Below, piece after piece: positions 19,103 through 27,433 of a stretch of 64,000 nt of DNA. This stretch comes from Micromonospora wenchangensis (GTDB lineage Bacteria; Actinomycetota; Actinomycetes; Mycobacteriales; Micromonosporaceae). Under the pieces are notes generated by a model. That model was not told where the DNA came from. It saw only the letters and a list, made by a program, of their open reading frames with translations, and searched no databases. Made by a program: the position numbers and the translations under genes. Where the stretch lies: contig NZ_MZMV01000021.1 in assembly GCF_002210435.1 (NCBI RefSeq), forward strand, positions 1 through 64,000, in the 5' to 3' direction. Each line of letters opens with the position of its first letter. Position 1 is the stretch's first letter.

Positions 19103-19390
19103 GTGGAGTTCACCGTCTGGGGCATCATCACCGCGCTCGTCGTCGGTCTGATCGTCGGCGCGCTCGGTCGCCTGGTCGTGCCGGGCCGCCAGAACATGCC
19201 GATCTGGCTGCACATGCTGATCGGTGTGGGCGCGGCCCTGCTGGGCACCGTGCTGGCCCGCGCGATGGGCATCGCCACCCAGACCGCCGGCATCGACTGG
19301 GCCGAGCTGCTGGTGCAGGTCGTCCTCGCCGCCATCGCCGTCGCCCTGGTTGCCGGGGTGGGCCGGCGTCGGGGAGTCACCCACCGGTGA
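19103..19390 (+). CDS. GlsB/YeaQ/YmgE family stress membrane protein, copy 2
   Basis: 95 residues, identical to copy 1 except Gln60 and Ala67. DNA identity is very high through most of the gene and drops mainly in synonymous positions at the two ends. This suggests either recent duplication or ongoing gene conversion of the middle. The GTG at 19103 follows AAGGAGGA. The upstream sequence differs from copy 1 except for the promoter boxes, which are conserved in sequence, spacing and distance to the start. Confidence 0.9.
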   Translation: MEFTVWGIITALVVGLIVGALGRLVVPGRQNMPIWLHMLIGVGAALLGTVLARAMGIATQTAGIDWAELLVQVVLAAIAVALVAGVGRRRGVTHR

Positions 19391-19432
19391 CCCCATCCGC
19401 CGGTCGGTGACCGACCGGCACGGACCAACTCA

Positions 19433-19469
19433 GCGGATGCCCGCCCCCGGTTCGGGGGCGGGCATCCGC
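19433..19469 (+). terminator. terminator of GlsB copy 2
   Basis: Perfect 17-bp stem GCGGATGCCCGCCCCCG with a 3-nt loop, 42 bases past the stop. It differs in sequence from the copy 1 terminator. Confidence 0.85.
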
Positions 19470-19625
19470 TCGTCGGGACGGTGGCCGTCGATCCGTCCGG
19501 GCCGTCGCGGGGCCTGCCCGAGTGGCCCCCGCCTGCGATACGGTCGCCTCGCCGAACGTCCCGCCGTCCGCCGCCGCACCGTCGACGGTCCGCCCGTGCG
19601 GGGCGGCACCCACCCCCTGTCGTAA

Positions 19626-19638
19626 AGGAAATTTTCCT
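19626..19638. promoter_or_regulatory. ROK-type palindrome (operator) of the sugar ABC operon
   Basis: AGGAAA-T-TTTCCT is a perfect 13-bp palindrome. A TAGGGT -10-like box follows at 19641-19646, so the palindrome sits between -35 and -10, a repressing position. The sequence resembles the AGGAAA/TTTCCT operators of actinomycete ROK regulators such as CsnR. No regulator gene is adjacent. Confidence 0.65.
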
Positions 19639-19690
19639 ACTAGGGTGCGGCTGAGAAGGTTAATGCCGGACGGCGCGAGGGAGATGTGGC

Positions 19691-20980
19691 GTGAACAGGT
19701 GGAAGCGGCTGACCCCGGTCACCGCCGTCGTGGCCTCGGCCGTGATGGTGCTCGCCGGTTGCGGCGGTTCCGGCGACGACGAAGCCGCCGACGACAGCAA
19801 GCTGACGGTCTGGATGATGGGCGAGGGGAGCGACGCCCAGACGGCGTTCCTCGACGGCGTCGAGACCGAGTTCCGGCAGAAGCACCCCGACACCGACGTG
19901 GTGGTCCAGTACGTCCCCTGGCTGGAGGCGCCGAAGAAGTTCCAGGCGGCGCTCGCCGGCGGCGAGGGCCCGGACGTCACCGAACTGGGCAACACCGAGA
20001 CCCAGGGCTGGGCGGCCCAGGAGGCGCTCGCCGACATCTCCGGCCGGTTCGGCGGCTGGGCCGAGGGCAGGGACGTCCTGCCCGACCTCGTCCGCAACGC
20101 CCAACTCGACGGCAAGCAGTACGGCGTCCCCTGGTACGCCGGGGTCCGCGCCGTCTACTACCGCACCGACTGGTTCGCCGAGGCCGGCGTGCAGCCGCCG
20201 AAGACCTGGGACGAGCTGGTCTCGGTCGCCAAGGCGGTGCAGGCCAAGAAGCCCGGCAGCTACGGCATCGCCCTGCCGGGCAACTCCGAACTGCCGTTCT
20301 ACTCCTTCCTCTGGGGTGCCGGCGGCGAGATCGCCACCGAACAGGGCGGCACCTGGAAGTCCGGCTACACCAGCCCCCAGGCGCAGCAGGCGGTGAAGTT
20401 CTGGACCGACCTGGTGACCGTGCACAAGGTCGCCCCGCCCGCCGCCGCCGGGTGGAACGAGATCGACGCCCGTACCCAGTTCGCCACGGGCAAGGCGGCG
20501 ATGGCCTTCGCCGGCAGTTGGCAGGCCGGCGCGATCAAGAAGGACAACCCCGACATCGAGAAGGTCTGGGGGACCTTCCCCATCCCCGGCCCGGACGGCG
20601 GCCCGGCCCCCGCCTTCGCGGGTGGCTCGGACATCGCCCTCTGGCAGGACAGCAAGCGGCAGGACCTGGCCTGGGACTACCTGACCGTGCTGCTGAGCAA
20701 GAAGAACGCGAAGACCTTCGCCGGCAGCCTCGGCTTCTTCCCGGTCTACTCCGACCTGGTGCAGGGCGGCGACTACGCCGACGACAAGCTGATGGCGGCG
20801 TTCGCCAGCGCCATGCAGCGCACCCGGGTGACCCCGCTGACCCCGAAGTGGGTGGAGGTCAGCCGGACGAAGACGGTCACCCAGGCGATGAACAGCTCGG
20901 TCATCAAGGGCCAGAAGTCGGTGCAGCAGGCCACCGCCGACGCCGCCGCCGAGATGGAAAGCATCCTCAACGCCAAGTGA
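19691..20980 (+). CDS. carbohydrate ABC transporter substrate-binding lipoprotein
   Basis: A 429-residue family-1 extracellular solute-binding protein. A signal peptide ends in the lipobox VLAGC with lipidated Cys24. The mature part begins LTVWMMGEGSDAQTAFLDGV and contains the typical VTELGNTETQGWAA and KAAMAFAGSWQAGAI stretches. It would capture a sugar or oligosaccharide outside the cell and deliver it to the two permeases that follow. The GTG at 19691 follows a GGGAG site. The stop overlaps the first permease (GTGA). A palindrome 53 bp upstream of the start is a likely operator. Confidence 0.93.
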   Translation: MNRWKRLTPVTAVVASAVMVLAGCGGSGDDEAADDSKLTVWMMGEGSDAQTAFLDGVETEFRQKHPDTDVVVQYVPWLEAPKKFQAALAGGEGPDVTELGNTETQGWAAQEALADISGRFGGWAEGRDVLPDLVRNAQLDGKQYGVPWYAGVRAVYYRTDWFAEAGVQPPKTWDELVSVAKAVQAKKPGSYGIALPGNSELPFYSFLWGAGGEIATEQGGTWKSGYTSPQAQQAVKFWTDLVTVHKVAPPAAAGWNEIDARTQFATGKAAMAFAGSWQAGAIKKDNPDIEKVWGTFPIPGPDGGPAPAFAGGSDIALWQDSKRQDLAWDYLTVLLSKKNAKTFAGSLGFFPVYSDLVQGGDYADDKLMAAFASAMQRTRVTPLTPKWVEVSRTKTVTQAMNSSVIKGQKSVQQATADAAAEMESILNAK

Positions 20981-21963
20981 GCACCCTGACCGAGCACACC
21001 CCGACGGCCGCCGCCCGGGACACCCCCACGCGGCGGCGGCCCCGGGTGGACCGCCTGCCGTACCTGCTCCTGCTGCCCTGCCTGGTCGTGATCGGGGTGC
21101 TGCTGCTCTGGCCGCTGGGCCAGGTGGTGGCGATGTCGTTCTTCCGGCTGAACAGCGTCCGGCAGTTGCGCGGGGACCGGGAGTGGCCATTCGTCGGGCT
21201 GGCCAACTACACCCAGATCCTCGGCGACCCGTTCTTCCGTACGGTGCTGCGCAACACCGTGCTCTTCGCGGCGGCGAACGTGCTGCTGACGATGGTGCTG
21301 GGCACCCTGGTCGGGCTGCTGCTGCACCGGCTCGGCCGGAAGATGGCCACCTTCGTGGCCAGTTGCGTGATGCTGGCCTGGGCCACCCCGGCGCTGACCG
21401 GCACGATCGTCTGGAAGTGGATCTTCGATGACACCTCCGGCCTGGTCACCTGGGCGTTCAACGCCCTGCCGGACGGGCTGTCGCAGGCGCTCTTCGGCCG
21501 CACCGACTGGTCGGGTTACGGCTGGTTCAACTCGCCGCTGCTGTTCTTCGCGATCCTGACCCTGGTGGTGGTCTGGCACTCGTTCCCGTTCATCGCGGTC
21601 AGCGTGCTCGCCGGGCTCAAGAGCGTGCCGAGCGAGCTGCACGAGGCGGCCCGGGTCGACGGGGCCGGCCCGTGGACGGTGTTCTGGAAGATCACCTTCC
21701 CGCTGCTGCGGCCGGTCTTCGGCATCCTGGTGGTGCTCTCCACCATCTGGGACTTCAAGGTCTTCACCCAGCAGTTCGTGCTGGCCGGCGGCACCCAGGA
21801 CCGGCCGACGTTCATGCTGTCGATCTACTCGTACGCCGAGGCGTTCTCCCCGCCGCCCAAGTACGGCGTGGGCTCGGCCATCGCGGTCATCCTCACGCTG
21901 ATCCTGCTGGTGGTGACCGGCCTGTACGTCCGGATGGTGCTCAGGCAGGAGGACGCGTCGTGA
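20977..21963 (+). CDS. sugar ABC transporter permease (MalF/UgpA type)
   Basis: A 328-residue permease with six predicted membrane helices and the EAA loop HEAARVDGAGPWTVFWKITF that contacts the ATPase. The start is the GTG at 20977, overlapping the binding-protein stop. The stop overlaps the second permease by GTGA, so all three genes are coupled. No ATPase gene follows. Actinomycete sugar importers of this class usually share one ATPase (MsiK) encoded elsewhere. Confidence 0.93.
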   Translation: MSTLTEHTPTAAARDTPTRRRPRVDRLPYLLLLPCLVVIGVLLLWPLGQVVAMSFFRLNSVRQLRGDREWPFVGLANYTQILGDPFFRTVLRNTVLFAAANVLLTMVLGTLVGLLLHRLGRKMATFVASCVMLAWATPALTGTIVWKWIFDDTSGLVTWAFNALPDGLSQALFGRTDWSGYGWFNSPLLFFAILTLVVVWHSFPFIAVSVLAGLKSVPSELHEAARVDGAGPWTVFWKITFPLLRPVFGILVVLSTIWDFKVFTQQFVLAGGTQDRPTFMLSIYSYAEAFSPPPKYGVGSAIAVILTLILLVVTGLYVRMVLRQEDAS

Positions 21964-22790
21964 AGAAGGTCGCCCTCAACGGCGCGGGCCTGCTGGTGGC
22001 GCTCTTCGCCGCCTTCCCGGTCTACTGGATGGTCGCCACCTCGCTGAAACCGAACCGGGAGATCTTCTCGGCCACGCCCCGGCCGGTGCCCGCGCACCCC
22101 ACCCTGGAGCACTACCGGGAGATCCTCACCGGCAACCTGATCCCGGGCGTGACCTTCGGCGACTTCCTGCTCAACAGCGTGCTGGTGGCCGTCAGCACGG
22201 TCGTGCTCAGCGGGCTGGTGGCGCTGCTGGCCGCGACGGCGGTGGCCCGGTTCCGGTTCCGGCTGCGGACCACCTTCCTGATCATGCTGCTGGTGGTGCA
22301 GATGATCCCGCTGGAGGCGCTGGTCATCCCGCTGTTCCTGATGATCCAGCGGCTCGGCCTCTACAACACCCTGCCCAGCCTGATCCTCACCTACCTGGGC
22401 TTCTCGCTGCCGTTCGCGGTGTGGATGCTGCGCGGCTTCGTCGCGGCCGTGCCGAAGGAGCTGGAGGAGGCCGCCGCCATCGACGGGGCCAGCCGCGCCC
22501 AGACGTTCCGCAAGGTCCTCTTCCCACTGGTCGCGCCGGGGCTGGTGGCCACCAGCATCTTCTCCTTCATCACCGCCTGGAACGAGCTGATCTTCGCGTT
22601 GACCTTCGTCAACGACCAGAGCCGCTACACCCTGCCGGTGGCGATGACCTTCTTCTTCGGCCGCGACGACACCGCCTGGGGGTCGGTGATGGCCGCCTCC
22701 ACCCTGTTCACCCTGCCCGTGATCGTCTTCTTCCTGCTGGTGCAGCGGCGGATGGTCTCCGGTCTGGTGGCGGGCGCCGTCAAGGGCTGA
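21960..22790 (+). CDS. sugar ABC transporter permease (MalG/UgpE type)
   Basis: A 276-residue second permease. It has six predicted helices, TSLKPNREIFS after the first helix (a typical MalG-type feature), and the EAA loop LEEAAAIDGASRAQTFRKVL. The start is GTG at 21960, overlapping the previous stop. It is the last gene of the importer operon. The next gene (MOSC) has its own leaderless-type promoter. Confidence 0.93.
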   Translation: MKKVALNGAGLLVALFAAFPVYWMVATSLKPNREIFSATPRPVPAHPTLEHYREILTGNLIPGVTFGDFLLNSVLVAVSTVVLSGLVALLAATAVARFRFRLRTTFLIMLLVVQMIPLEALVIPLFLMIQRLGLYNTLPSLILTYLGFSLPFAVWMLRGFVAAVPKELEEAAAIDGASRAQTFRKVLFPLVAPGLVATSIFSFITAWNELIFALTFVNDQSRYTLPVAMTFFFGRDDTAWGSVMAASTLFTLPVIVFFLLVQRRMVSGLVAGAVKG

Positions 22791-22820
22791 GCCGGGACGG
22801 CGACCATCCGTGCCCGGCCG

Positions 22821-22826
22821 TACCCT
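22821..22826 (+). promoter_or_regulatory. -10 box of the MOSC gene, leaderless arrangement
   Basis: TACCCT, 6 bases before the ATG at 22833. Confidence 0.7.
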
Positions 22827-22832
22827 GGGGCC

Positions 22833-23474
22833 ATGACGGGCAGGGTGGCGGCGGTGAACCTCGGCGTGGTGACGCAGGCGCGGTGGGCGGGTGACGCGAG
22901 CGGGCGCAGCGGCATCGACAAGCGGCCGGTCGACGGCCCGGTGCTGCTGCGCGCCGACGGCGTGGCCGGGGACTTCATCGGCGAACGGCCCCAGCACGGC
23001 GGCCCCGAGCAGGCGGTCTACGCCTACGCGCAGGAGGACGCCGGCTGGTGGTCGGCCGAACTGGGCCGCGACATCGGCCCCGGCGGCTTCGGCGAGAACC
23101 TGACCACCCGGGCGGTGGACGTGACCGGCGCGGTGATCGGCGAACGCTGGGCGGTCGGCTCGGCGCTGCTCCAGGTCACCAAGCCGCGCACCCCGTGCAC
23201 GACCTTCGCCGGTTTCTGGGGGGTGCCCGACCTGATCAAACGGTTCACCGTCCGGGCCGCGCCCGGGGCCTACCTGCGGGTGTTGCGTGACGGCGAGGTG
23301 AGCGCGGGCGACCCGGTGGAGGTGGTGGACCGGCCGACGCACGGCGTCACCATCGGCGAGGTGTTCCGGGCCACCAGCCTGGAGCCGGAGCTGCTGCCCC
23401 GGCTGCTCGACGTCCCCGAGCTGCCCGCCTCGACCAGGGAGAAGGTCCGTCGCCGGTTGAACGTCGCCGGCTGA
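22833..23474 (+). CDS. MOSC domain protein (YiiM-like)
   Basis: A 213-residue MOSC-domain protein. Signatures are KRPVDGPVLL, QHGGPEQAVYAY, GGFGENL and KPRTPCTTFAGF, with the family's conserved Cys122 that could bind the molybdenum cofactor. A C-terminal helical extension (about 165-213) resembles the YiiM 3-alpha domain. YiiM-type proteins reduce N-hydroxylated compounds such as 6-hydroxylaminopurine, but the substrate here is not known. The ATG at 22833 lies 6 bases after TACCCT. Confidence 0.9.
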   Translation: MTGRVAAVNLGVVTQARWAGDASGRSGIDKRPVDGPVLLRADGVAGDFIGERPQHGGPEQAVYAYAQEDAGWWSAELGRDIGPGGFGENLTTRAVDVTGAVIGERWAVGSALLQVTKPRTPCTTFAGFWGVPDLIKRFTVRAAPGAYLRVLRDGEVSAGDPVEVVDRPTHGVTIGEVFRATSLEPELLPRLLDVPELPASTREKVRRRLNVAG

Positions 23475-23526
23475 CCGGCTCGCCGGCTCCCGGCCGGTGG
23501 GCCGGGCGGGACTGCCCGCCGACCCG

Positions 23527-24384
23527 TCAGGCCGGGTCGGCGAAGACCTCGGCCAGCACCCGGGGCTCGGTCGCCCGGCCGTCGGCGACCTTCGCCCACC
23601 GGCCGTTGTCGGCGTTCCACTCCAGCCCGTCGAAACGCACCCGCTTCACCCCGTGGTCGGGGGCGTGCGAGACCAGCCAGTGCGCGTACCGCCAGCCGTC
23701 CCGGGCGTCCGCGGCGGGCACCGTCACGTCGGTCAGCTCGGCCACCGCACCGGCGTCGGGCAACCCCCAGTCGAGGGTCAGGCCACGGGTCAGCTCGGCC
23801 GCCGCGGCCTGCCCGCGCATCACCGGGGTACGCCCCACCGTGCAGGCCACCGCCCCGGTCGCCTCGCCGAGCAGGGCCCGCGCCAGCACCTGGGACTCGT
23901 CGGCCCACTTCTGGTACGCCTTCGGGTACGCCGAACGCTGCACCGCCTGGGCCGCGTCGGTGACCTCCATCCGCTCCCAGCCGCGTACCTTCTTCAGCGC
24001 CTTGTAGAACCGGTTCGCTGCGTACCGCTGGTCGCGGATCTGCTCCGGGGTGCCCCAACCCTGGCTGGGACGCTGCTGGAACAGGCCGAGCGAGTCGCGG
24101 TCACCGTGGGCGAGGTTGCGCAGCCCCGACTCCTGGTACGCGGTGGCCAGGGCGACCACCACGGCCTGCTCGGGCATCTGCCGCTGCATGCCGATCGCGG
24201 CGATGGTGGCGGCGTTGGCCATCTGGTCGGCGTCGAGCTTCACGGTGCCGTCGGCCTGCACGGTGCAGCTACGGCCGGCGACGGGAAGCCGCAACTCCCC
24301 GTCGAGTTGACGGACTCCCCAGCCCCCGACGATGGCGAACAACGCCACCACGACCCCGGCTGCCACGAATGTCCGCGTCCGCAC
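23527..24384 (-). CDS. membrane-anchored transglycosylase-like protein
   Basis: 285 residues from the GTG at 24384, chosen because GGGAGG sits 5 bases upstream. Longer in-frame starts overlap that site. A single N-terminal membrane segment (FVAAGVVVALFAIVGGWGV) is followed by an extracytoplasmic domain. Its first half looks like a lysozyme/SLT fold: ATIAAIGMQRQMPEQAVVVA, AYQESGLRNLAHGDRDSLG (likely catalytic Glu in QESG) and LFQQRPSQGWG. Such proteins are often labelled heavy metal transporter without support. A role in cell-wall remodelling is inferred. Confidence 0.75.
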   Translation of the reverse strand: MRTRTFVAAGVVVALFAIVGGWGVRQLDGELRLPVAGRSCTVQADGTVKLDADQMANAATIAAIGMQRQMPEQAVVVALATAYQESGLRNLAHGDRDSLGLFQQRPSQGWGTPEQIRDQRYAANRFYKALKKVRGWERMEVTDAAQAVQRSAYPKAYQKWADESQVLARALLGEATGAVACTVGRTPVMRGQAAAAELTRGLTLDWGLPDAGAVAELTDVTVPAADARDGWRYAHWLVSHAPDHGVKRVRFDGLEWNADNGRWAKVADGRATEPRVLAEVFADPA

Positions 24385-24486
24385 CCGCACCTCCCGTTTC
24401 AACGTTCGCCAAGCGTACGTCGCCAACCGGCGGCCCCGGGTCGGTCGACCGGTTCACGTTCCCGCAGGAAATCTGAACAAACCAGG

Positions 24487-25269
24487 TCAATCCCGGGGCA
24501 CCCAGGCCGCGTCCCGCTTCTCCCGGAACGCCGCCACGCCCTCGCGGCCCTCGTCGGACAGGAAGTAGCCGGTGGACCGGGCGGACAGGTCGGCGACCTC
24601 CGCCCGCAGGTCCGTGGCGGCCGGACGGCGCAGCAGCTCCTTCGTCCCGGCCAGCGCCCCGGGGGCGCCCCGGACCAGCGACGCGCAGTACCGGGCCACC
24701 GCCGCGTCCAGCTCGCCGGCCGGCACGGCGGCGGTCACCAGCCCCACCTCGGCGGCCCGCCGGCCGTCGAAGGTGTCGCCGGTCAGGTACAGCTCGGCGG
24801 CGGCCCGCGGGTGCAGCCGGGGCAGCACGGTCGCCGAGATCACCGCCGGGATCACCCCGATCCGCACCTCGGTGAAGGCGAACGTCGCCTCAGACGCGCA
24901 GACCGCCAGGTCGGCCGCCGCGATCAGGCCCAACCCGCCCGCCCGCGCCGGCCCGGCCACCCGCGCCAGCACCGGCTTCGGGCATTCCCGCACCGCCACC
25001 AGCACGTCACCGAGCATCCCGGCCGGCACCGACCCGCTGGCGTACGCCGCCGCCGTCTCCTTCAGGTCGGCCCCCGAGCAGAACACCGGGCCGGTGTGGT
25101 CCAGCACGACCACCCGTACCGCGTCGTCGGCGACCGCCTCGGCGATCCCGGCCAGCAGCTCGGTCATCAACGGGGTGGACAGCGCGTTGCGGTTGTGCGG
25201 GCTGTCCAGGGTGAGGGTGGTCACCCCACGGGCCGTGGCGACCCGCACGAGTCGGTCGGGAGAGGTCAT
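24487..25269 (-). CDS. enoyl-CoA hydratase/isomerase family protein
   Basis: A 260-residue crotonase-fold protein. The first oxyanion-hole region is FCSGADLKE, the second is AGPARAGGLGLIAAADLAV, and FAFTEVRIGVIPA holds the likely catalytic Glu. It probably hydrates enoyl-CoA in fatty acid or branched-chain amino acid breakdown, but crotonases vary widely. The ATG at 25269 lies 7 bases after TAGTGT on its strand with no ribosome site. It is divergent from hemW across only 19 bp. Confidence 0.9.
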   Translation of the reverse strand: MTSPDRLVRVATARGVTTLTLDSPHNRNALSTPLMTELLAGIAEAVADDAVRVVVLDHTGPVFCSGADLKETAAAYASGSVPAGMLGDVLVAVRECPKPVLARVAGPARAGGLGLIAAADLAVCASEATFAFTEVRIGVIPAVISATVLPRLHPRAAAELYLTGDTFDGRRAAEVGLVTAAVPAGELDAAVARYCASLVRGAPGALAGTKELLRRPAATDLRAEVADLSARSTGYFLSDEGREGVAAFREKRDAAWVPRD

Positions 25270-25288
25270 GCCGGGCACACTAGTGGCC
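25270..25288. promoter_or_regulatory. 19-bp bidirectional promoter between ECH and hemW starts
   Basis: The whole intergenic space is 19 bp around a central ACTAGT. On the minus strand TAGTGT (25277-25282) ends 7 bases before the ECH ATG. On the plus strand CACACT (25276-25281) ends 7 bases before the hemW ATG. Both messages would start at or next to their start codons, and each -35 region must lie inside the other gene. Confidence 0.65.
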
Positions 25289-26512
25289 ATGCCCGGCGTC
25301 CTTCCAGATGGTGAGACCGTTCCCGTCGACGGCGCGCTGCCCGGCACCGCCCTGCGCGGCGTCGGCGCGCGCGGGTTCGGTGTCTACCTGCACGTGCCGT
25401 TCTGCGCCAGTCGCTGCGGCTACTGCGACTTCAACACCTACACCGCCGCCGAGCTGGGCGGGGGCGTCGGCCGGGAGTCGTACGCCGACACCGTGCTGGC
25501 CGAGTTGGCGCTCGCCGCCCGGGTGCTCGCCGACGCCCCACCGCCCCGGGTCGACACGGTCTTCGTCGGCGGCGGCACCCCCACCCTGCTGCCCGCCGAC
25601 GACCTGGCCCGGCTGCTCGACGGCATCGACCGCACCTGGGGGCTGGCCGCCGACGCCGAGGTGACCACCGAGGCCAACCCCGAGTCGGTCACCCCGGAGT
25701 CGCTGAAGACCCTGCGGGCCGCCGGCTACACCCGGATCTCGCTGGGCATGCAGTCCGCCGCCGCCGGGGTGCTGGCCGTCCTCGACCGCACCCACCGCCC
25801 GGGACGGGCCGTCGAGGCCGCCCGGGAGGCCCGCGACGCCGGGTTCGACCACGTCAACCTCGACCTGATCTACGGCACGCCGGGGGAACGCCCCGAGGAC
25901 TTCGCCGCCTCGCTGGAGCAGGTGGTCGCCGCCGGGGTCGACCACGTCAGCGCGTACGCCCTGATCGTGGAGGACGGCACCCGGCTGGCGGCCCGGATGC
26001 GGCGCGGCGAGCTGCCGTACCCCTCCGACGACGTGGCGGCGGACCGCTACCTGGCCGCCGAGGCCGCCCTCGACGCGGCCGGTTTCTCCTGGTACGAGGT
26101 CTCCAACTGGGCCCGCAGCGGGGCCGCCCGGTGCCGGCACAACCTGCTCTACTGGACCGGCGGCGACTGGTGGGGCCTCGGCCCGGGGGCGCACAGCCAC
26201 GTCGGCGGGGTGCGCTGGTGGAACGTCAAACACCCCACGACGTACGCGCAGCGGCTCGCCGCCGGGCACTCACCCGGCCTGGCCCGGGAGATCCTCACCC
26301 CGGCCGAGACGCACACGGAGGACGTGATGCTGCGCCTGCGGCTCGCCTCCGGGCTGCCGCTGCACGTGCTGGACGACGCGGGCCGGGCCGCCGCCGCCCG
26401 CGCGCTCGCCGACGGGCTGCTGGACCCGGTGGCGTACCCGCAGGGGCGGGCGGTGCTCACCCTGAGCGGCCGGCTGCTGGCCGACGCGGTGGTCCGCGAC
26501 CTGCTGCCCTGA
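25289..26512 (+). CDS. hemW: radical SAM heme chaperone HemW
   Basis: A 407-residue HemW. The [4Fe-4S]/SAM motif is CASRCGYCDFNTY, then FVGGGTPTLLP, ISLGMQSAAAGVL and HVNLDLIYGTPGE. Such proteins were long annotated as oxygen-independent coproporphyrinogen III oxidase, but they lack that activity and pass heme to targets. The ATG at 25289 starts only 19 bp from the divergent enoyl-CoA hydratase gene. CACACT lies 7 bases upstream. hemW-hrcA-dnaJ is the usual order, here interrupted by a minus-strand DUF4870 gene. Confidence 0.94.
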   Translation: MPGVLPDGETVPVDGALPGTALRGVGARGFGVYLHVPFCASRCGYCDFNTYTAAELGGGVGRESYADTVLAELALAARVLADAPPPRVDTVFVGGGTPTLLPADDLARLLDGIDRTWGLAADAEVTTEANPESVTPESLKTLRAAGYTRISLGMQSAAAGVLAVLDRTHRPGRAVEAAREARDAGFDHVNLDLIYGTPGERPEDFAASLEQVVAAGVDHVSAYALIVEDGTRLAARMRRGELPYPSDDVAADRYLAAEAALDAAGFSWYEVSNWARSGAARCRHNLLYWTGGDWWGLGPGAHSHVGGVRWWNVKHPTTYAQRLAAGHSPGLAREILTPAETHTEDVMLRLRLASGLPLHVLDDAGRAAAARALADGLLDPVAYPQGRAVLTLSGRLLADAVVRDLLP

Positions 26513-26595
26513 GCATGGTCCCGCCGCGCACCGCGGCGGGACGCGCCGGGGCATGCGGTGGTACCCGACCGGCCGGGGGAGCGGCCGGCCGGGGT

Positions 26596-27198
26596 TCACT
26601 TGATGAAGCTGGTGGACATCGGGTAGCGGTAGGCCTGACCCTCGTTGGCCTTCATGCCGGCGATGATCCCGAACAGGATCTGGATCACCACGACCGCGAT
26701 GCTGGGCAGGAAGAGCAGGCACCAGCTCACGAAGAGCAGCACGAACGCGATGATCGACCAGAGGATCTGGAAGTTCAGCGCGGCCAGTGCCTGCGCCCGG
26801 ACGGCCGGCGACTGCTGCCCGCGCACCAGGTAGGCGATCAGCGGGGCGACGAAGCCGAGCGGGCCGAAGCTGATCAGCGCGCCGGCGGCCCCGCCGAAGT
26901 GCGCGACCAGCGCCCAGGTCTTGTCCTCGCTGTTGGCGTAGCCGCCGCTCGGCGCACCGTAGGCGCCGCCGGTCGGATATCCGCCACCGGGCGGGGGGTA
27001 GCCACCCGGCGGGGGGTAACCGCCCGCCGGCGGCTGGTCACCGGTGGGCGGGGGATACCCGCCGGGCGGGGGATAGCCGCCTGCCCCCGGCGCGCCGGAC
27101 AGTGGTGCGGTGGGCGGCTCGTATGGCGAGCCCTGGGGCGCGGTCGGGTCCTGCGGGTACCCGTCCCCCGCGCCGGGAGGGCGAGGTGGTTCAGTCAT
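26596..27198 (-). CDS. DUF4870 membrane protein with Pro/Gly/Tyr-rich N-terminus
   Basis: 200 residues. The first ~90 are low complexity with repeated GGYPPP units. The C-terminal ~110 residues match DUF4870/Tic20-like proteins: WALVAHFGGAAGALISFGPL, VAPLIAYLV, QALAALNFQILWSIIAFVLL and a last helix before MKANEGQAYRYP. Three or four membrane helices are predicted. The function is unknown. The ATG at 27198 lies 7 bases after TACCGT on its strand, with no ribosome site. Confidence 0.88.
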   Translation of the reverse strand: MTEPPRPPGAGDGYPQDPTAPQGSPYEPPTAPLSGAPGAGGYPPPGGYPPPTGDQPPAGGYPPPGGYPPPGGGYPTGGAYGAPSGGYANSEDKTWALVAHFGGAAGALISFGPLGFVAPLIAYLVRGQQSPAVRAQALAALNFQILWSIIAFVLLFVSWCLLFLPSIAVVVIQILFGIIAGMKANEGQAYRYPMSTSFIK

Positions 27199-27205
27199 GC
27201 CCGCC

Positions 27206-27211
27206 ACGGTA
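27206..27211 (-). promoter_or_regulatory. -10 box of the DUF4870 gene, leaderless arrangement
   Basis: TACCGT on the minus strand, 7 bases before the ATG at 27198. Confidence 0.7.
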
Positions 27212-27348
27212 GGGGCTGCCGGCAAGGGTGCACCAGAGCGACACTGGTGAGGTTGGCCTCGACGTTCGGTCAGCGAGCGTGCCGGCACCCGTCGGGGCGG
27301 GCGCACCGGCGGTCCGTCCTGATCATCGCGGCGGCGGCCCTGCCGACG

Positions 27349-27379
27349 TAGACTGGCACTCGCTACAGTCGAGTGCCAG
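27349..27379 (+). promoter_or_regulatory. CIRCE operator and -10 box of hrcA
   Basis: CTGGCACTC (27353-27361), a 9-bp spacer, then GAGTGCCAG (27371-27379): a perfect CIRCE-type 9-9-9 inverted repeat for HrcA. TAGACT at 27349-27354 is a likely -10 box overlapping the left arm. Confidence 0.93.
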
Positions 27380-27433
27380 AGCGCTTGCCCGGGCGCGGCA
27401 GCGCCCGGGGCGACGTGCGTCAGGAGGTGGGAG

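Noticed and set aside
18501..19151. Longer plus-strand frames through the GlsB genes
   Set aside because: They cross promoters and terminators in a different frame from the conserved membrane proteins and have no ribosome sites.
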